Of a DNA stretch of 64,000 bases, positions 51,915 through 60,930 are shown piece after piece. The DNA is from Alphaproteobacteria bacterium (GTDB lineage: Bacteria > Pseudomonadota > Alphaproteobacteria > Micropepsales > Micropepsaceae), in assembly GCA_017983635.1 (NCBI GenBank), contig JAGOBA010000018.1, positions 1 to 64,000 of the forward strand. The letters are read 5' to 3'. Both the position numbers and the translations under genes were made by a program. Position 1 is the stretch's first letter. The number at the start of each line of letters is the position of its first letter. The notes below the pieces were generated by a model. That model did no database searches, was not told where the DNA came from, and worked only from the letters and a program-made list of their open reading frames with translations.

Positions 51915-51918
51915 TGCC

Positions 51919-52521
51919 CTACCCTTTCGCGCGAATGAAGCGAAGCGCTGCGTGCGTTTCGGAGATGCGGGCGACCTTTGTGTCTTTGAGGCCGGCCTTG
52001 CGCGCTTGCATGATGATGTCGTCGCCGTTGGGTTTGGTGCCCTTGCGATAAACGAGCCAGAGCGCGGTCTTTTCGCCGAGCATTTTGGCGGCGACGGCGA
52101 TGTCCTTCTCCGCGGTGAGCGCGAGGCAGACGACATTGGCGCCGGCGAGCACCGTTTTCGCTTTGGCCAACGATGCGATGTGCTTGGCGTCCGGGGTGGC
52201 GTCGTCGATTTCGGCGATACGTTCGCCGACGATGGCCACGGTGACGCCGGGCTTGATGCCCAGCTTGTCGGCGAGTGAGGGCGGGTTCAGGATCTTCTTC
52301 GCCCAGGCGGCCGCTTCCCTCGCGCCGAGCGCGAGGGTGAACTTCGTCGTCGTGGTTTCGACTTTCAAGAGATCGCCGCTGGCGACGGCGGTGCGCACGT
52401 CAGCTAGCGCGACGCTCAGTTTCTTGGCGCCGCTCAGTTGCAGCGCGAGGGAATCCAAGTGAGCGCGGACCTGCGCGCGCTCTTTGCCCGAGACGTATTC
52501 GGTCAGCGCTTCGCGGCCCAT
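51919..52521 (-). CDS. conserved hypothetical protein with DUF3052-like C-terminal half
   Basis: 200 residues, two parts. About 1-85 (GKERAQVRAHLDSLALQLSG, LKVETTTTKFTLALGAREAA) is an unnamed acidic/basic domain. About 90-200 (SLADKLGIKPGVTVAIVGER, then TALWLVYRKGTKPNGDDIIM) resembles DUF3052, a small alpha/beta fold. Function unknown. The stop/start spacing to MarR is three bases, so the two are co-translated. Cytoplasmic, with no signal peptide. Confidence 0.72.
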   Translation of the reverse strand: MGREALTEYVSGKERAQVRAHLDSLALQLSGAKKLSVALADVRTAVASGDLLKVETTTTKFTLALGAREAAAWAKKILNPPSLADKLGIKPGVTVAIVGERIAEIDDATPDAKHIASLAKAKTVLAGANVVCLALTAEKDIAVAAKMLGEKTALWLVYRKGTKPNGDDIIMQARKAGLKDTKVARISETHAALRFIRAKG

Positions 52522-52524
52522 GCC

Positions 52525-52977
52525 CTACCCTTTCGCCTTGCGCTTGATGGTGGATGCCGCCTTCGCGAGGAGGGTGAGGCCGTCGGCGGCGCGTTTGCGC
52601 TCAGCGGTCGTCAGGCATGCGAGCGCGGCCGCGACGCGCTCGGCGTTCAGCACCGACGTTCCGGCGACGGCATCGCGGCCTTTCGCGGTGAGTTTCGGGG
52701 CCACGAAGCGGCGGTCGGCGGTGCCGCGCACGCGATCTAGGTAACCCAAGCTCTCCAAGCGGCTGAGCGTCGCCGACAGGGTCGAGGCGGCGACGCCCAG
52801 ATGCGCGGCCAGGTCGCCCGCCGTTTGCGCGTCGCTGGCATCGAGATGGGCGAGCAGCGAGGCGTCGCGCGAGGAAATGCCGTGCGTGCTGGTGCGGGCG
52901 CGCACGTGGTCGACATGGCAGGCCAGATAGATGCGCGGGTAATCGCGCTGGATGCGGAAGACGAGATCGCTGTTCAT
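52525..52977 (-). CDS. MarR family transcriptional regulator
   Basis: 150 residues with a winged helix at about 40-110: TAGDLAAHLGVAASTLSATL (recognition helix), RLESLGYLDRVRGTADRRFV (wing, D-x-R motif) and AAALACLTTAERKRAADGLT (dimer helix). It is probably the local regulator of the DUF3052-like, SRPBCC and cupin genes downstream. The inducer is unknown. It starts 30 bp after the DUF2339 gene on the same strand. Confidence 0.9.
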   Translation of the reverse strand: MNSDLVFRIQRDYPRIYLACHVDHVRARTSTHGISSRDASLLAHLDASDAQTAGDLAAHLGVAASTLSATLSRLESLGYLDRVRGTADRRFVAPKLTAKGRDAVAGTSVLNAERVAAALACLTTAERKRAADGLTLLAKAASTIKRKAKG

Positions 52978-53007
52978 CCGCTCACTTTATGCGGGCAAAC
53001 TATTTCG

Positions 53008-56000
53008 TCAAATCGAAGTACCAGCCCCCTCTTTCGGAGGGTCGCGTTCGAAGACGTAGCGCGTGTAGAACCAGCTCAGCCCCATGAGGCTGGCGCCGAG
53101 GCCGGCGAAGGAGAAGACGCGCAGGAGCCCGGTGAGTTCGGAGGCGTCGTAGAGGAAGACCTTGCCGACGGTCAGGATCATCACCGCGAGCGAGGCGAAG
53201 CGGATGACCTTGTCCTTCCACGCGGCGCCTACGATCAGCAAGCCGATGCCGAGCAGGAGCCAGGCGACGGAGTAGGCGTAGACTTCGTTGCTGCCGACGC
53301 CGGGCGCGTCCAAGAACGGGCCTTGGAAGAACTGGCGCACGTTCAGGCTGATCCAGACGAACAGGAAGAGCAGCGCGGCGCCCTTGGCGTAGGGGACGAG
53401 TTCCATGCGCTTGCGCTGTTCGAGCGCGCGGGCGGCGAGCCCCAACCAGAGCACCGGCAGGCCATAGGCGAGCAGCAGCGCGTTCACGATCGGCCAGGTA
53501 CCGACATCGTGGGCGGCGACGAGCGGCGAAGACGTGAGCAGGTCGAAGTAGAAAATGCGCGCGACCGCGAGCAACGCGACCACGACGCCGCTGACGAAGA
53601 GCGTGCGGCGGTTCGCGTAACGGCCAAGCGCAAAGAGGCCTACGCCGAAGAGCAGCAGCGCGTTTGTGATCACGCCGCGTTCGAGGAACGTGCCGGGGGC
53701 GCTGAACGCTTGTTCCGCGCCGTTGAAGGCGTGGCGGATCAGGAAGTAGGTCATCAGGCCCGCGAAGGCGATCGCGACGTATTCCATGATCTCGGCAATG
53801 CGCTCGCGCACGCCGCGCAAGGTCATGCTGAGGAGTGCGAACAACACCGCGGGCAGCGCCAGGTGGAAGATCGGCGCGGCGGCGATGGGGATCGTGCGGC
53901 CGGCGTCTAGCGTTGCGCCGGCAATACCTGAGAGCGTGTAGGCCATGACACCAACAGGCGCGACGTCGAACGACACGATGCGCAACAACGCGATCGAGGC
54001 CGCGATCACGGCTGCGTTGACCAGGCTGTCACGCTTGAAGAACGTAGCTGCCCACATCAGCGCGAGCGCGTAGACGATCTGCGACTGGCTGATGATGCCG
54101 CCTTCGAAGCGCGAGCCCATGCCGGTCAATACTTGCTCCAGCGGGTTGAAAGCGTGGCGAATGAGGAAGTAGCCCATCAAGCCGATGAGCGCGATTGGCA
54201 CGTATTCCAGCACGCGCGCGGCAACCTCGTCGCGAGTGCGGCCGAGCAGAAGGCGCAAGGCCAGCACGAGCACCGCGGGGACGCCCAGATAGAACAACGG
54301 CGAGACCGCGATCGGCAAGGTCAGACTCTTGCTGCTCGCTTGGCCCAGTGCCATCGGCATCCAAACGTCGAGCAGCTGCAGCGGCTGGACGTCGAAATGG
54401 ATCACGCGCGCGAGGCCGATCACCGCGGCGGTGAGGCCGCAGACGGCGAGTGTCGCGCGGTTGAAGTAACGGCCGATGGCGACGAGCGCGATCGCGAACA
54501 TCAGTAGAGCGTCGGTGATGATGGCGCCGTCGAACGTGCTGCCAAGCGAGGCCATGATCTCCGCCGCCGGGGTTTGTGCGTGGCGGATCAGGAAGTAGCC
54601 CATGATGCCGACGAGCGTGGCGGCGCTGACCTCGAAGGCGTGCACGGTGGTGTCGTCGGCCTTGCGGCGGAGTTCGAAGCTTGAGAGCGCGAAGAACGCG
54701 GCGGGGATGCCGAGATGGAAGAGCGGCGCGAGGACCAGCGCCGGCGACTTGACCGTCAGCGCTTCGCCCATTGTTGCCGTCACCGCGTATTGGATGACGT
54801 AGCCTGCTTGCGGCAGCAGCGCGATCAGGAACAGGAACGCGAGCACCGCTGCGGCGGGACGCAAGACGTTGATATCCGTGCGGGCGGAGATCCAGGCGAC
54901 GGCGAACATCGCGCCGGCGGCGGCGACGGGCAGATAATCCGGCGGGAGTTCGAGCACGAAGCCCAACGACAAGAACGCGATCGCGGTCAGCGACATGTGT
55001 GCGAGCAACGCCTGCGCGTGGGTGTTCTTGGTGCCGAAGCGTTCGGCGATGCGGCCGGTCACCAGCGTCATCACGACGGCGAGGAATGTGGCGGCAACGC
55101 CCCAGATCGGAATGCCGTTCATCATCGACACGAGCTTGACGATGTCGCTCAGCTTGGCGAGCGCGATGCCGTAGAAGGCGAGCGAGCTGACACAGGCGAG
55201 CCTTGTCCACTCGATCGGCTCCTTCGCACGCCAGAGGAACACGATGCCGCTGACGGCGAAGATCGCGGCGAGCGCCACGAGCATGAAGGCGAAGAATTCC
55301 GTGTCGCCGGTCTGCCAGACGCCGAGCAGAACGAGGCTCATGCCGAGGGTCAGCCACGGCAGCAGGCGGTATTGTTCCTGATTGCGCCAAGCGAGTGCGA
55401 TCGTGCCCAGCGTGATGAGAACGTAAAAGCCCCACTCGGTCACGCCGAAGTCAGTGCGGTTTAAGACGATCGCCATGAAGACGACGGCGGCGCCGGCCGT
55501 CAGCAGAAGGCCGAGCCAAGCAAACGGTGGGCTTGTCTTCCCTTCGGCCGGTGCGATGAACGAGAACGCGGTGCTACTGAGCAGCACAAGGAAGAGGCCG
55601 AGCCAAAGACCTTCGCCCGGAACCGATGGACCGAGCAGCCAGAGGATCAGCCACGCGTAGGCGGCGCCCAATGTCGGCCAGGCGAGCCACCACCAGTTCT
55701 GGCTGCGGATGACGACGAAGAGGCCAACGGTGAGCGCGATCAGATAGCCGAACAATACCGGCGCGTTCGGTTCGCCGCCGCCGACGAGCGCCGGTGTGAG
55801 GAAGCCGCCGATCATGCCGAGGATCGCGGTCGGCGGACCTTGGCGGAGCGACAGGACGACGGCGAGCGCGGTCACGGCTGCCATTGCGGCGAACGCGAGC
55901 GGCGACGAGATGAAGCCATAGACCGTCGATGCCGAAAACAGCGCACCGTAGAGCACGGCGATGCCGGCGCCGGAGAGCGCCTGAGCGATGCGATCCCCGT

Positions 56001-56577
56001 TCGCGACCTTGCCGCGCGCCAAGATAATTTGCGCCGCGATGAGCATCAGAGCGCCGAAGACGCCCGCCATGATGACGCGCACGAGCGGGCTCAGGTAGCC
56101 CTGCTCAATCGAATAGATGACGAGAAAGATGCCGGAGAGCGCGAGCGCGATGCCGCCGATCCACACCGGCAGGCGCGCGCCGAGCTGTTGCTCCCACGCG
56201 ATCGCCGGCTTCTTCGGCGCGGGTGGTTTCGGTGGCGGCGCCTGGCGCGCGGCGACGGGTTCGGGCTGAGGGAGTGTGAACGGCTTCGGCGGCAGTGGTG
56301 GTGGCGCAGCGGGTTTCGGCTGTTCGACGACAACCGGGCGCGGCGGTGGCGGTTCGGGCGGGCGAACGGGTTCGGGCTTCGCGGCGTCAACCGGCCGTGG
56401 GGTAACCCAAGACGGTGGCTTCTCTACGGGTGCTTGCTTCAGTTCGCCGGACTTGAGTTGCGATTTTAGATTGAGGAGTTCGTCGCGAATCTTTCTGACC
56501 TCGTCACGCAGACGCGACACGTGTCCGTAGACGATCCAGGCGGCGAGAAGGGCCAGAAGAGCCAGCAGGACTTCCAT
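53008..56577 (-). CDS. DUF2339 domain giant multi-pass membrane protein
   Basis: 1189 residues. An N-terminal TM helix (3-19) and coiled coil (VSRLRDEVRKIRDELLNLKS) lead into a Pro-rich linker (about 60-125, PPEPPPPRPVVVEQPKP). About thirty hydrophobic helices follow, with internally repeating units (LLMFAIALVAIGRYFNRATL, LLLFGVGLFALGRYANRRTL). That repetition is typical of DUF2339 proteins. No transport motif is recognisable and the function of the family is not settled. The opposite strand has long open frames that are codon shadows. Confidence 0.88.
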   Translation of the reverse strand: MEVLLALLALLAAWIVYGHVSRLRDEVRKIRDELLNLKSQLKSGELKQAPVEKPPSWVTPRPVDAAKPEPVRPPEPPPPRPVVVEQPKPAAPPPLPPKPFTLPQPEPVAARQAPPPKPPAPKKPAIAWEQQLGARLPVWIGGIALALSGIFLVIYSIEQGYLSPLVRVIMAGVFGALMLIAAQIILARGKVANGDRIAQALSGAGIAVLYGALFSASTVYGFISSPLAFAAMAAVTALAVVLSLRQGPPTAILGMIGGFLTPALVGGGEPNAPVLFGYLIALTVGLFVVIRSQNWWWLAWPTLGAAYAWLILWLLGPSVPGEGLWLGLFLVLLSSTAFSFIAPAEGKTSPPFAWLGLLLTAGAAVVFMAIVLNRTDFGVTEWGFYVLITLGTIALAWRNQEQYRLLPWLTLGMSLVLLGVWQTGDTEFFAFMLVALAAIFAVSGIVFLWRAKEPIEWTRLACVSSLAFYGIALAKLSDIVKLVSMMNGIPIWGVAATFLAVVMTLVTGRIAERFGTKNTHAQALLAHMSLTAIAFLSLGFVLELPPDYLPVAAAGAMFAVAWISARTDINVLRPAAAVLAFLFLIALLPQAGYVIQYAVTATMGEALTVKSPALVLAPLFHLGIPAAFFALSSFELRRKADDTTVHAFEVSAATLVGIMGYFLIRHAQTPAAEIMASLGSTFDGAIITDALLMFAIALVAIGRYFNRATLAVCGLTAAVIGLARVIHFDVQPLQLLDVWMPMALGQASSKSLTLPIAVSPLFYLGVPAVLVLALRLLLGRTRDEVAARVLEYVPIALIGLMGYFLIRHAFNPLEQVLTGMGSRFEGGIISQSQIVYALALMWAATFFKRDSLVNAAVIAASIALLRIVSFDVAPVGVMAYTLSGIAGATLDAGRTIPIAAAPIFHLALPAVLFALLSMTLRGVRERIAEIMEYVAIAFAGLMTYFLIRHAFNGAEQAFSAPGTFLERGVITNALLLFGVGLFALGRYANRRTLFVSGVVVALLAVARIFYFDLLTSSPLVAAHDVGTWPIVNALLLAYGLPVLWLGLAARALEQRKRMELVPYAKGAALLFLFVWISLNVRQFFQGPFLDAPGVGSNEVYAYSVAWLLLGIGLLIVGAAWKDKVIRFASLAVMILTVGKVFLYDASELTGLLRVFSFAGLGASLMGLSWFYTRYVFERDPPKEGAGTSI

Positions 56578-56775
56578 GCGAACTCCAGCGTTGGCGGCTG
56601 CACTATGATTCGCCTGCGGTTTGATTCTAGGCGCTTTGTGCTGTGCTGACCGTCACTCTATTTGTTCCGGCGCGTGGTGTGTCGGAAAGGAATCATTAAC
56701 CGCTGTAGAATCGCCCGCACCAAGTGATTCGGCGTGCGGTGGCCCGCGCGCCCACAATCGACACGGGGGACTTCC

Positions 56776-57672
56776 ATGCTGACCCTTACCCAACTCAAGA
56801 GCATTTTTCCGCGCGCGCAGATGGCGGACCTCAATGCGTTCGTCAGCTTCGGCGAGGCGGCTTTGAAGTCGTCGGGCATTCTCGATGGCGCGACGCGGCT
56901 GCAGTATTTCCTGGCGCAGCTGGGACACGAGTCGAACGGGCTCACAAACCGCGAGGAGAATCTGAACTACTCGGCGTCGCGGCTGATGGAGATTTGGCCG
57001 GGACGTTTTCCAACGAGAGAGATTGCGGAGCAATACGATCGCAATCCCGAGAAGCTCGCGAACTTTGTCTATGGCGGACGCATGGGCAACGTGAATCCGG
57101 GCGACGGGTATCGCTATCGCGGACGCGGTTACATTCAGCTGACCGGGCGCGAGACCTATCGCGAGGTCGGGCGGATCGCGGGGCTCGATCTGGAAGCGCA
57201 TCCGGAGTTGGCGTCGAAGCCGGAGAACGCGGTTCGGATCGCGTGCGCGTTTTGGACGTGGAAGGGACTGAACGCGGCGTGCGATGTCGCCGACTTCACA
57301 GGCGTCACGAAGAAGATCAACGGCGGCACCAACGGGCTTGAGGATCGGCTTGACTGGCTGAAGAAGGTCAAGAGCGTGGTATCGACCGCATCGTCGACGT
57401 CCAAGCCCTCGACCGATACGGCGCCGAAGCCCGCGAAACCCGCACCGCCGATGCCGCGACCGAAACCCAACAACGATGAAGCGGAGTCGCTCGCGAACCC
57501 CGCCGTGCTTGAGGCGCAGAAAAAGCTCACGCGACTCGGCTACTACAAGGGCGTTCTGAACGGCATCTACGATCAGATGCTGCGCGCGGCGCTGTGGGCG
57601 TTCCAAAAGGACGAAGACCTGCCGCAAACCGGCCGCCTCGACACACGCACACGGCAGGAGCTGAACGTGTAA
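56776..57672 (+). CDS. GH19 chitinase/lysozyme-like enzyme with peptidoglycan-binding domain
   Basis: 298 residues. A GH19 domain (about 1-200) shows YFLAQLGHESNGLTNREENL with the catalytic Glu in GHES, and YRYRGRGYIQLTGRETYREV, a hallmark of the family. A Pro/Lys linker (KPAKPAPPMPRPKP) precedes a C-terminal PG_binding_1 unit (about 240-298, EAQKKLTRLGYYKGVLNGIY). No signal peptide is visible with ATG 56776, so it resembles phage-type endolysins that need a holin or lysis for release. No phage genes are adjacent; it may be domesticated or part of a cell-lysis function. Confidence 0.85.
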   Translation: MLTLTQLKSIFPRAQMADLNAFVSFGEAALKSSGILDGATRLQYFLAQLGHESNGLTNREENLNYSASRLMEIWPGRFPTREIAEQYDRNPEKLANFVYGGRMGNVNPGDGYRYRGRGYIQLTGRETYREVGRIAGLDLEAHPELASKPENAVRIACAFWTWKGLNAACDVADFTGVTKKINGGTNGLEDRLDWLKKVKSVVSTASSTSKPSTDTAPKPAKPAPPMPRPKPNNDEAESLANPAVLEAQKKLTRLGYYKGVLNGIYDQMLRAALWAFQKDEDLPQTGRLDTRTRQELNV

Positions 57673-57733
57673 GCGTTTACGCTAGTGGTGAGTCAGTCAG
57701 ATTTCACCACGAAGTCGCGAACCTTACTTCCTA

Positions 57734-58042
57734 CTACGTCCCCGCTTCGCCGAATTCGTCGCGTTCGCGGAAGAGGACAGCGAGGATGACGCCGGTGACG
57801 CCGAAGACGGCGAAGGCGGGGAAGCTCAAGATGCTGGCGAAGCCGTCCGGCAATGGCGCCGGCAAGGTCGTGGCGATCCAGGCTTGGAAGCTCGCCACCC
57901 CCGTTGCCGTGAACAGTGACCAGACATCGCCCAGCGAGCGCATGTGCGGCTCGGTCCCGCGCTCAAGCAGGGTCACGACATCGGCGCCCAAAAGCATGAG
58001 CCCGAGCACGATAAAAATCAGCGCAACAAAGCGGAAGATCAT
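57734..58042 (-). CDS. small membrane protein, function unknown
   Basis: 102 residues from ATG 58042, three hydrophobic helices (about 2-23, IFRFVALIFIVLGLMLLGAD; about 45-62; about 75-92, FPAFAVFGVTGVILAVLF). The GAD-x-x-T loop and the ending RERDEFGEAGT are hydrophilic. It resembles small PetM/DUF-type membrane proteins seen in alphaproteobacteria without an assigned role. It is convergent with the GH19 gene (62-bp gap, which holds a GTGGTGA…TCACCAC stem). Confidence 0.65.
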   Translation of the reverse strand: MIFRFVALIFIVLGLMLLGADVVTLLERGTEPHMRSLGDVWSLFTATGVASFQAWIATTLPAPLPDGFASILSFPAFAVFGVTGVILAVLFRERDEFGEAGT

Positions 58043-58236
58043 GGGCCCCAACAACTCCCCAACGCGTTCCCCGGGCCATCGTAGCCGAGGGCCATGCCCG
58101 GCCACAAGGTTTACGGGCGGGGTCGTGGGCTCACGGGCAGCAGAAGCCCGCGATTTTGCCTCAAGGGACGGCGGGATTTCGCCTTGCAGCGGAACAACTT
58201 GCCACTATAGTCCCGCGCCTTGGCACGAGGCGCCAC

Positions 58237-58326
58237 GGACAGATGGCCGAGTGGTTTAAGGCGCACGCCTGGAACGCGTGTATACCTTCACGGGTATCGA
58301 GAGTTCGAATCTCTCTCTGTCCGCCA
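58237..58326 (+). tRNA. tRNA-Ser (anticodon GGA)
   Basis: A 90-nt tRNA with a long variable arm. The acceptor stem GGACAGA/TCTGTCC is perfect (58237-58243 with 58316-58322), with G73 and encoded CCA (58324-58326). Anticodon stem CACGC/GCGTG with anticodon GGA at 58271-58273; variable-arm stem around TATACC…GGTATC; T arm GAGAG-TTCGAAT-CTCTC. It reads UCC and UCU codons. tRNA 3' ends are common integration sites, and mobile DNA follows. Confidence 0.97.
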
Positions 58327-58857
58327 GTCAAGCGCCGAATGGCGGGGATTTTGTGTAATTGTAGGCGGTGGCCCTAGTTTTGGTCCCAGTTTCAGATTGG
58401 GAGGTGCATTTCGCTGATAGCCCTCCCCGGAAGGGCAGTGATCTTTTGCCTTGTCAGGCGCAACGAACTTCGGCTGGCGGTCGAGCGCGATCAGTGTCGC
58501 TCCGCATCTCGCAAACGATGGGTCTCATCTCGGCGGCACGACTCCTGCTTCGAATTTTTCGGGCGAGCCCGTTGCTCTGAACTTCGCGCAACCGATCAAT
58601 CTTGTTGCGATCCTTGGCGTCGCCCGTATGAGGAGCGGACCTGGTCAACGCTGGCCTCGCAATGAGCTGAATTTGAGGGGTGTCAACGCGCACTCAAAAC
58701 TAGGCCAAAGTTGAGCATCGAAGAATAGTCCGATGCGCAGTGGGGGGTATGCGTTTAGGGGGTGGACCAAATTTGGATGATCGTTTGTGCGCGCTCGGGA
58801 GGGCGCGCGAACGATCACGCAAAAATAGTCCGCTTGTGTGTGGGGTCTTGGGACGCG
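58327..58857. other. 531 bp downstream of tRNA-Ser without recognisable genes
   Basis: Several short open frames occur here, but none reads like protein and none has a ribosome site. Near 58678-58740 the sequence GTCAACGCGCACTC and its surroundings have the look of an IS end, and 58764-58782 carries a GGACCAAATTTGGATGATC unit shared with the far side of the IS21 remnant. I see no integrase gene and no second copy of the tRNA 3' end in the window. Confidence 0.5.
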
Positions 58858-60188
<1,331 letters not shown>

Positions 60189-60229
60189 CTAATTTAAATT
60201 GATCGCTGGTGGACCAATCTAAGATGATT

Positions 60230-60472
60230 TTTGATACGGGGTCTGTCCGGCGGCCTCTGCGGCTCTGATAGCCGTTACTTCTGCGTGCCCCAACCCAGCG
60301 GCAGCCGTTTCGCCAGGCCCCAGGGCCGCACGCTGAGCGGGGGGTCAAGAGCTTCTCACTGGAGGCCACAAATCGTCCACCCTGCGCGGTCTGGACGACA
60401 GCTGTCGTCCGCATTTGCTGCGCGATGGGATTCAATACCTTCTGAACTTCATTGGCCCTGCTCGTAAGGTGG
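60230..60472. other. gap between IS21 remnant and intron end, possible intron 5' remains
   Basis: 243 bp with no supported protein. Short open frames on both strands do not resemble a reverse transcriptase. Since a group II intron 3' end follows at once, this segment is probably leftover domain IV or other intron DNA, but no GTGYG-type 5' intron end is seen. Confidence 0.4.
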
Positions 60473-60545
60473 GAGCCGTGTGCAGGAAAGCTGCACGCAC
60501 GGCTCTGTGCAGGGGGCGCGTAGCAATGCGCGTCCCTACTGCAAT
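60473..60545 (+). mobile_element. group II intron 3' end: domains V and VI
   Basis: 60473-60505 folds as domain V. The 8-bp lower stem GAGCCGTG/CACGGCTC carries the AGC triad, with a two-base CG bulge on the 3' strand, an upper stem TGCAG/CTGCA and a GAAA-type loop. 60509-60542 folds as domain VI (GCAGGGGGCGCG with CGCGTCCCTACTGC). Its unpaired TA leaves A60538 as the branch-point candidate, seven bases before a terminal AT at 60544-60545. No intron-encoded protein remains in the window, so this is a truncated, non-mobile copy. Confidence 0.65.
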
Positions 60546-60580
60546 CCGGAATTCCCCGCTGGGAATGTCCCTATCTATGA

Positions 60581-60910
60581 TCAATCGATGTTGACGCTGA
60601 ATCGTCGGACAAGATTCTCACAGTGCTTAACGGTGACGCCCTGAGCCCACGCCTCTGCGCGCGAGATCTCAGCGCGGAGTGCGTCGAGCGCCTGTGGTTG
60701 CCAGAGATTCTGGGCACTTCCTAGTGGCAATGAGTCGGTTTCGGAGTCAACGGCGACCAGAGGCACTATGTCCTCATCATCTTGAAGGTCCGCTGCGAAC
60801 CTTAGTGCACAAATCCGTCGACTGCCCAGAATGAACGTTTCATCTCCATCAAGCATCAAGCGTGCGATAGACGCAATTTCCATACGTTTCTTGTGCTTCT
60901 CGTCACTCAT
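60581..60910 (-). CDS. probable immunity protein for the RHS toxin
   Basis: 109 residues, acidic, no signal peptide. IARLMLDGDETFILGSRRIC, ALRFAADLQDDEDIVPLVAV, DSETDSLPLGSAQNLW and EAWAQGVTVKHCENLVRRF resemble a group of small uncharacterised proteins found next to polymorphic toxins. It lies only 20 bp downstream of the RHS gene on the same strand, where immunity genes normally sit. The cytoplasmic neutraliser role is inferred from position and size. The group II intron end lies just beyond its stop. Confidence 0.65.
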   Translation of the reverse strand: MSDEKHKKRMEIASIARLMLDGDETFILGSRRICALRFAADLQDDEDIVPLVAVDSETDSLPLGSAQNLWQPQALDALRAEISRAEAWAQGVTVKHCENLVRRFSVNID

Positions 60911-60930
60911 GTTGTCACGCTAACGCCTCG

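Noticed and set aside
52801-53910. 369-codon plus-strand frame opposite MarR/DUF2339
   Set aside because: Acidic/His-rich shadow of a membrane protein gene.
57675-57710. GTGGTGA…TCACCAC stem as a terminator after the GH19 gene
   Set aside because: 12-nt loop and no T-tract; it may still act between the convergent genes but is not a standard terminator.
58237-58857. Integrated island with tRNA-Ser as attachment site
   Set aside because: No integrase gene and no second copy of the tRNA 3' end found in the window; kept only as a possibility.
60231-60467. 78-codon plus-strand frame as an intron-encoded reverse transcriptase remnant
   Set aside because: Does not show any RT or maturase motif; its composition looks non-coding.
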